Part shown: positions 24,001 through 25,519 of the stretch, in pieces
How positions within the stretch are numbered: position 1 is the stretch's first letter
Layout of the letters: each line of letters starts with the position of its first letter
Translations under genes and position numbers: made by a program
The notes under the pieces: generated by a model
Databases searched by the model: none
Told to the model about the DNA's origin: nothing
The model's input: the letters and a program-made list of their open reading frames with translations, nothing else
From: Kiritimatiellia bacterium
GTDB taxonomy: Bacteria; Verrucomicrobiota; Kiritimatiellia; RFP12; UBA3636
Direction of reading: 5' to 3'
NCBI GenBank assembly: GCA_017413145.1
Contig: JAFPUX010000390.1
Span: forward strand, 1-25,519
DNA: 25,519 bases

Positions 24001-24692
24001 TGCCCGGCGGCGCAATCGACGTGGGGCCCGCCGACGTCGCGACCGCGCAGGGCTTCGCCGCGAAGTTCCGCTCCGGCGCGCTGCGCTCGCCTACCTGCGA
24101 CTTCGAGCCGGAGGAGGACGAGGCCGCCGCCGCGGCCGATCCGTTCACGGCGACCGCGCGCTGCGAGGGCGGGCGCGTTCGCTTCGAGTTCGACGTCGCC
24201 GACCGCACCCCGTGGGTGAACGGCGCGAGCGACTTCCGCAACCTGTACGCGATGGGCGACACGGTCGACTTCCAGCTCGCCGACGCCAACGGCGACCTGC
24301 GCCTTTCCGTCGGCCCGCTCGGCGGCGGCGCCGCCGCCGCGCTCTACAAGCAGACGAGCCGGGGCGAGAAGGCGCCGCACACGTTCTACTCCGGCGTGTA
24401 CCGCGACGGCGTCACGTGGGACCTCGTGAAGGAGATCCCCGTGGAGGCCACGGTCGAGAAGCGCACGGGCGGCTACCGGATCGTCTTCTCCGTCGCCGAG
24501 AAGGACCTCGGCCTCGCCGCGCCGCTTGCCGGCCGCGCCGCGAAGGGCGACTTCGGCGTCACCTTCGGCGACGCCGCCGGCAAGGACACCGTCCTGCGCG
24601 TGTTCCGGTTCGACAAGGACGCCGGCATCGTCGCCGACGAGGTCGAGGAGCTCAAGATCCATCCCGCCAACTGGGGCTCGATTTCGTTCTGA
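21069..24692 (+). CDS. Secreted CBM9-like / FlgD-Ig / beta-propeller / CBM9-like protein
   Basis: The 1207-residue protein has a Sec signal peptide (about 1-18). Residues about 23-255 form a CBM9/DOMON-type beta-sandwich (VDAEFADWN, then NLYFLFRW, then VQEVAIPWSLI). Residues about 290-365 are a FlgD-Ig-like domain (FLPIRFTLAEPGEVSVVV, ending PAGRYTWEG). About 375-1000 is an NHL/SMP-30-like propeller (VADLALDDAGFLWVAEKD), with an acidic DENNDATEQPNE loop that may bind metal. From about 1010 a second CBM9-like domain follows. It is a paralog of the protein encoded at 4551-7565, which lacks the N-terminal CBM9-like domain. It probably binds or processes polysaccharide outside the cytoplasm, and no catalytic site can be assigned. 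It is the last complete gene before the regulator, on the same strand and 96 bp upstream of it. Confidence 0.8.
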   Translation: MKALPCLLLAAAALAAGATETENVDFRIVRAPGAVAVDAEFADWNLAGSIFCCPDVESFRASYGVWIAAMFDRDNLYFLFRWLDQTPMNNPGLAGSDYPWQGDCMQARLATSPQSRTVWNDLRHNTDTSRLPMKFAHFDLWRDRDGVAAAGATLAKDAQPKGDDMVPRGVKEAFREVPGGYVQEVAIPWSLICDGAYRPAAGDFLLLTFEPNYRTTGDQRLTTKDFFRKGVQPDRAMTFMRPDVWGRAEFVDRLGAPQPLRLADGRTLPVSMKDGVPEVDWRSLKAAAEKPGFLPIRFTLAEPGEVSVVVKNAAGEAVAWPLSAQPLPAGEHEFFWNGLSACFDSHVGTPVPAGRYTWEGIVRKPLHLKLRGWAHGAGPNPYDVAGGGWGGDHGDPCAVACDAERVYLGWERAEAGWAVVAADYDGNLLWHHKRGGFGTARALAADRAGHLYVYDAGQGNIVYRLDAAKGAYDNFPGTSSAELPLAPLGLGEARRMRFADGRLELVFEKEVASIAVANLKDVKRRPAKPEDLAVRAVAPDGTVYAATGAPDHRILVSKGGREVRRIGRQGGRRLSGKWDPDGVYNVADLALDDAGFLWVAEKDSMPRRVSKWNAATGALADEFFGATVYGALGGAVCPSDPRIVVGQGCEWRLDGTSPRAKCVGTVARDAGWGCSRFGRGPKGEVYLAVAGWWMGGGGNGVVKIFQRLGEADWRLRATISQSGRGFRAWADENNDATEQPNEVRDGSGLDLGSWITGWYMTMNPAMTWFSGRYVIPVAGWTACGAPIYDPAKVVRMSDEAAKHAGGMGATAGVVSEDGRFAIYNAQYNTQHSASPCYEVATGRRVFAYPNCYVGVHGGHSAPPPRRGLVRAAYDFIGTAKFPEPLGNVFAIGTDKGEWHLLNDKGLYVGRLFEPDPMRVEWPAEFRVGTRLDRTPPGQGSEDFGGSMTRADDGSLHVLFGKTAFIVAKVDGLETAKALPGGAIDVGPADVATAQGFAAKFRSGALRSPTCDFEPEEDEAAAAADPFTATARCEGGRVRFEFDVADRTPWVNGASDFRNLYAMGDTVDFQLADANGDLRLSVGPLGGGAAAALYKQTSRGEKAPHTFYSGVYRDGVTWDLVKEIPVEATVEKRTGGYRIVFSVAEKDLGLAAPLAGRAAKGDFGVTFGDAAGKDTVLRVFRFDKDAGIVADEVEELKIHPANWGSISF

Positions 24693-24727
24693 AACCGCAG
24701 CACCCCAGAACCACGCCCCCAAAACCT

Positions 24728-24763
24728 TTTCACGTCTTTCACGCCTTTCACTCTTTTCACGGT
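24728..24763 (+). promoter_or_regulatory. Four TTTCAC motifs in exact 9-bp phase upstream of the regulator
   Basis: TTTCAC occurs at 24728, 24737, 24746 and 24755, each followed by three variable bases (GTC, GCC, TCT, GGT). The block ends about 26 bp before the regulator ATG. The spacing is just under one helical turn. It could be an operator, a simple repeat, or part of a dispersed repeat family. Confidence 0.5.
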
Positions 24764-24788
24764 CCAAAACGCCGGAGCCCGCGAACCC

Positions 24789-25519
24789 ATGAAGAACCGC
24801 AACATCTTCCTCCTGTCCTCGTCGGGACCGTCCGAACTCGGGGCGATCGCGGCCGGCGTCATCGTGCAGCGCGAAGCGGCGGACTGGCGGTTGCACACGC
24901 TGCCCGAGCCCGCGAGCCGGCCGCAGCTCGCCCGCCTCCTGCGGGCGAAGCCGGACGGTTGCATCGTGCACTGCGGACAGCACGGAAGCCGGTTCCGGGA
25001 AGCGGACTTCGGGGGCATCCCCGTCGTGTGGATGGACCGCGACCCGGCGGAGCTCGGCCCGCGCGCGCTCTGCGTCGTGCAGGACTCGAGGCCGGCCGGA
25101 CGCCTCGCCGCGCGGGAGCTGCTGCGCTACGCGGACCTGGCCGTCTTCGCCTTCGCGGACCGGGCGGAGCCGGCGTTCTGGGCGGACGAACGCCGCGACG
25201 CCTTCCGCGACGAGATCGTCGCGGCGGGGCGGCCCTACCTCGAGTTCCGCGACCGGAACGCGTGGCAGCGCCGCCGCCGGCTGTCGGCGTTCCTCGAAGC
25301 GCTCCCGCGCCCGGCGGGCGTCTTCTGCGCCAACGACGGCATCGCCGGGGAAGTGCTGGAGACGGCCGCGGCGCTCGGCATCCCGATGCCGGACGAACTG
25401 GCGGTCGTGGGCGTGGACGACACCGAGATGTTCTGCGAGCAGCAGGAGCCGACGCTCACGAGCGTGCGGCCGCCGTTCGTCGCCGCCGGCCGCGCCGCCG
25501 CGCAGCTGCTCGCGCGCCG
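24789..25519 (+). CDS. XylR-like transcriptional regulator, LacI-type ligand domain, 3' truncated by the window
   Basis: The open frame runs from ATG 24789 to the right edge, with 243 complete codons visible. It opens directly with a periplasmic-binding-protein fold (MKNRNIFLLSSSGPSE) and has no N-terminal helix-turn-helix. PAGVFCANDGIAGEVLETAA and GIPMPDELAVVGVDDTEMFC are the LacI/XylR effector-domain signature, followed by PTLTSVRPPF. In XylR-type regulators of this kind an AraC-family DNA-binding domain follows at the C-terminus, here expected beyond the window. It probably senses a sugar and controls the neighbouring glycan genes. A GGAG lies 11 nt before the ATG. The phased TTTCAC block just upstream is a candidate autoregulatory site. 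Confidence 0.82.
   Translation, partial: MKNRNIFLLSSSGPSELGAIAAGVIVQREAADWRLHTLPEPASRPQLARLLRAKPDGCIVHCGQHGSRFREADFGGIPVVWMDRDPAELGPRALCVVQDSRPAGRLAARELLRYADLAVFAFADRAEPAFWADERRDAFRDEIVAAGRPYLEFRDRNAWQRRRRLSAFLEALPRPAGVFCANDGIAGEVLETAAALGIPMPDELAVVGVDDTEMFCEQQEPTLTSVRPPFVAAGRAAAQLLAR

Noticed and set aside
20913..24983. Very long minus-strand open frame opposite the second propeller gene
   Set aside because: No domain signature, and composition typical of antisense to a GC3-rich gene. The plus strand has a promoter, a signal peptide and conserved domains.
1..25519. tRNA, rRNA or riboswitch
   Set aside because: No cloverleaf, rRNA or known aptamer core was recognised by eye in the intergenic spaces, which are short and taken up by promoters and repeats.

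Overview
The window is a G+C-rich (roughly 70 percent by eye) bacterial chromosome segment. Its gene content fits a polysaccharide-degrading member of the Verrucomicrobiota/Kiritimatiellae/Lentisphaerae group, probably gut-associated. The reasons are GH78 and GH29-type glycosidases, DUF1861, the Gfo/Idh subfamily that has VPA instead of EKP, DUF2341-LamG surface proteins, a XylR-like LacI/AraC-type regulator and a gut-type RAYT transposase. The taxonomic assignment is an inference. Ten complete genes and two edge-truncated genes cover nearly everything. The many long ORFs on the opposite strands are GC-driven shadows.

Layout. 1-111: C-terminal tail of a gene (+). 180-1895: internally duplicated alpha/beta-hydrolase esterase (+). 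1921-3720: secreted tyrosine-phosphatase-like protein (-) with a foreign domain inserted in its catalytic domain. 3826-4533: small polysaccharide deacetylase (+). 13667-4551: a minus-strand cluster of four genes (glycosidase fusion, GH78 rhamnosidase, DUF1861 propeller, secreted NHL/FlgD/CBM9-like protein), every junction being a 4-base ATGA overlap. 13676-13921: an array of ten small palindromes with GNA loops. 13920-15146: a Gfo/Idh/MocA protein (-), possibly the head of the same transcription unit. 15269-16647: a RAYT-type HUH transposase (+) between two 176-bp direct copies of a palindromic repeat. 16647-20801: a 1384-aa exported DUF2341/LamG protein (-). 21069-24692: a second secreted CBM9/FlgD/propeller protein (+). 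24789-end: a truncated XylR-like regulator (+).

The genes read as a glycan-use locus. Deacetylation and de-esterification, rhamnosidase and fucosidase-like activities, an oxidoreductase for the released sugars, exported carbohydrate-binding propellers and a sugar-responsive regulator would act together. The substrate cannot be read from sequence. A rhamnose- or fucose-containing, possibly acetylated glycan is the best inference.

The most notable non-coding signals are these. (1) Seven sites share a sigma-70-like grammar of TTG-type -35, a 17-18 bp spacer and TANNNT, and in five of them the -10 ends only 7-8 nt before the ATG, which predicts leaderless mRNAs. (2) The GNA-loop hairpin array at 13676-13921. 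(3) The RAYT with its paired 176-bp repeats, plus a decayed relative at 20928-21022. (4) Four TTTCAC motifs at exact 9-bp spacing upstream of the regulator.
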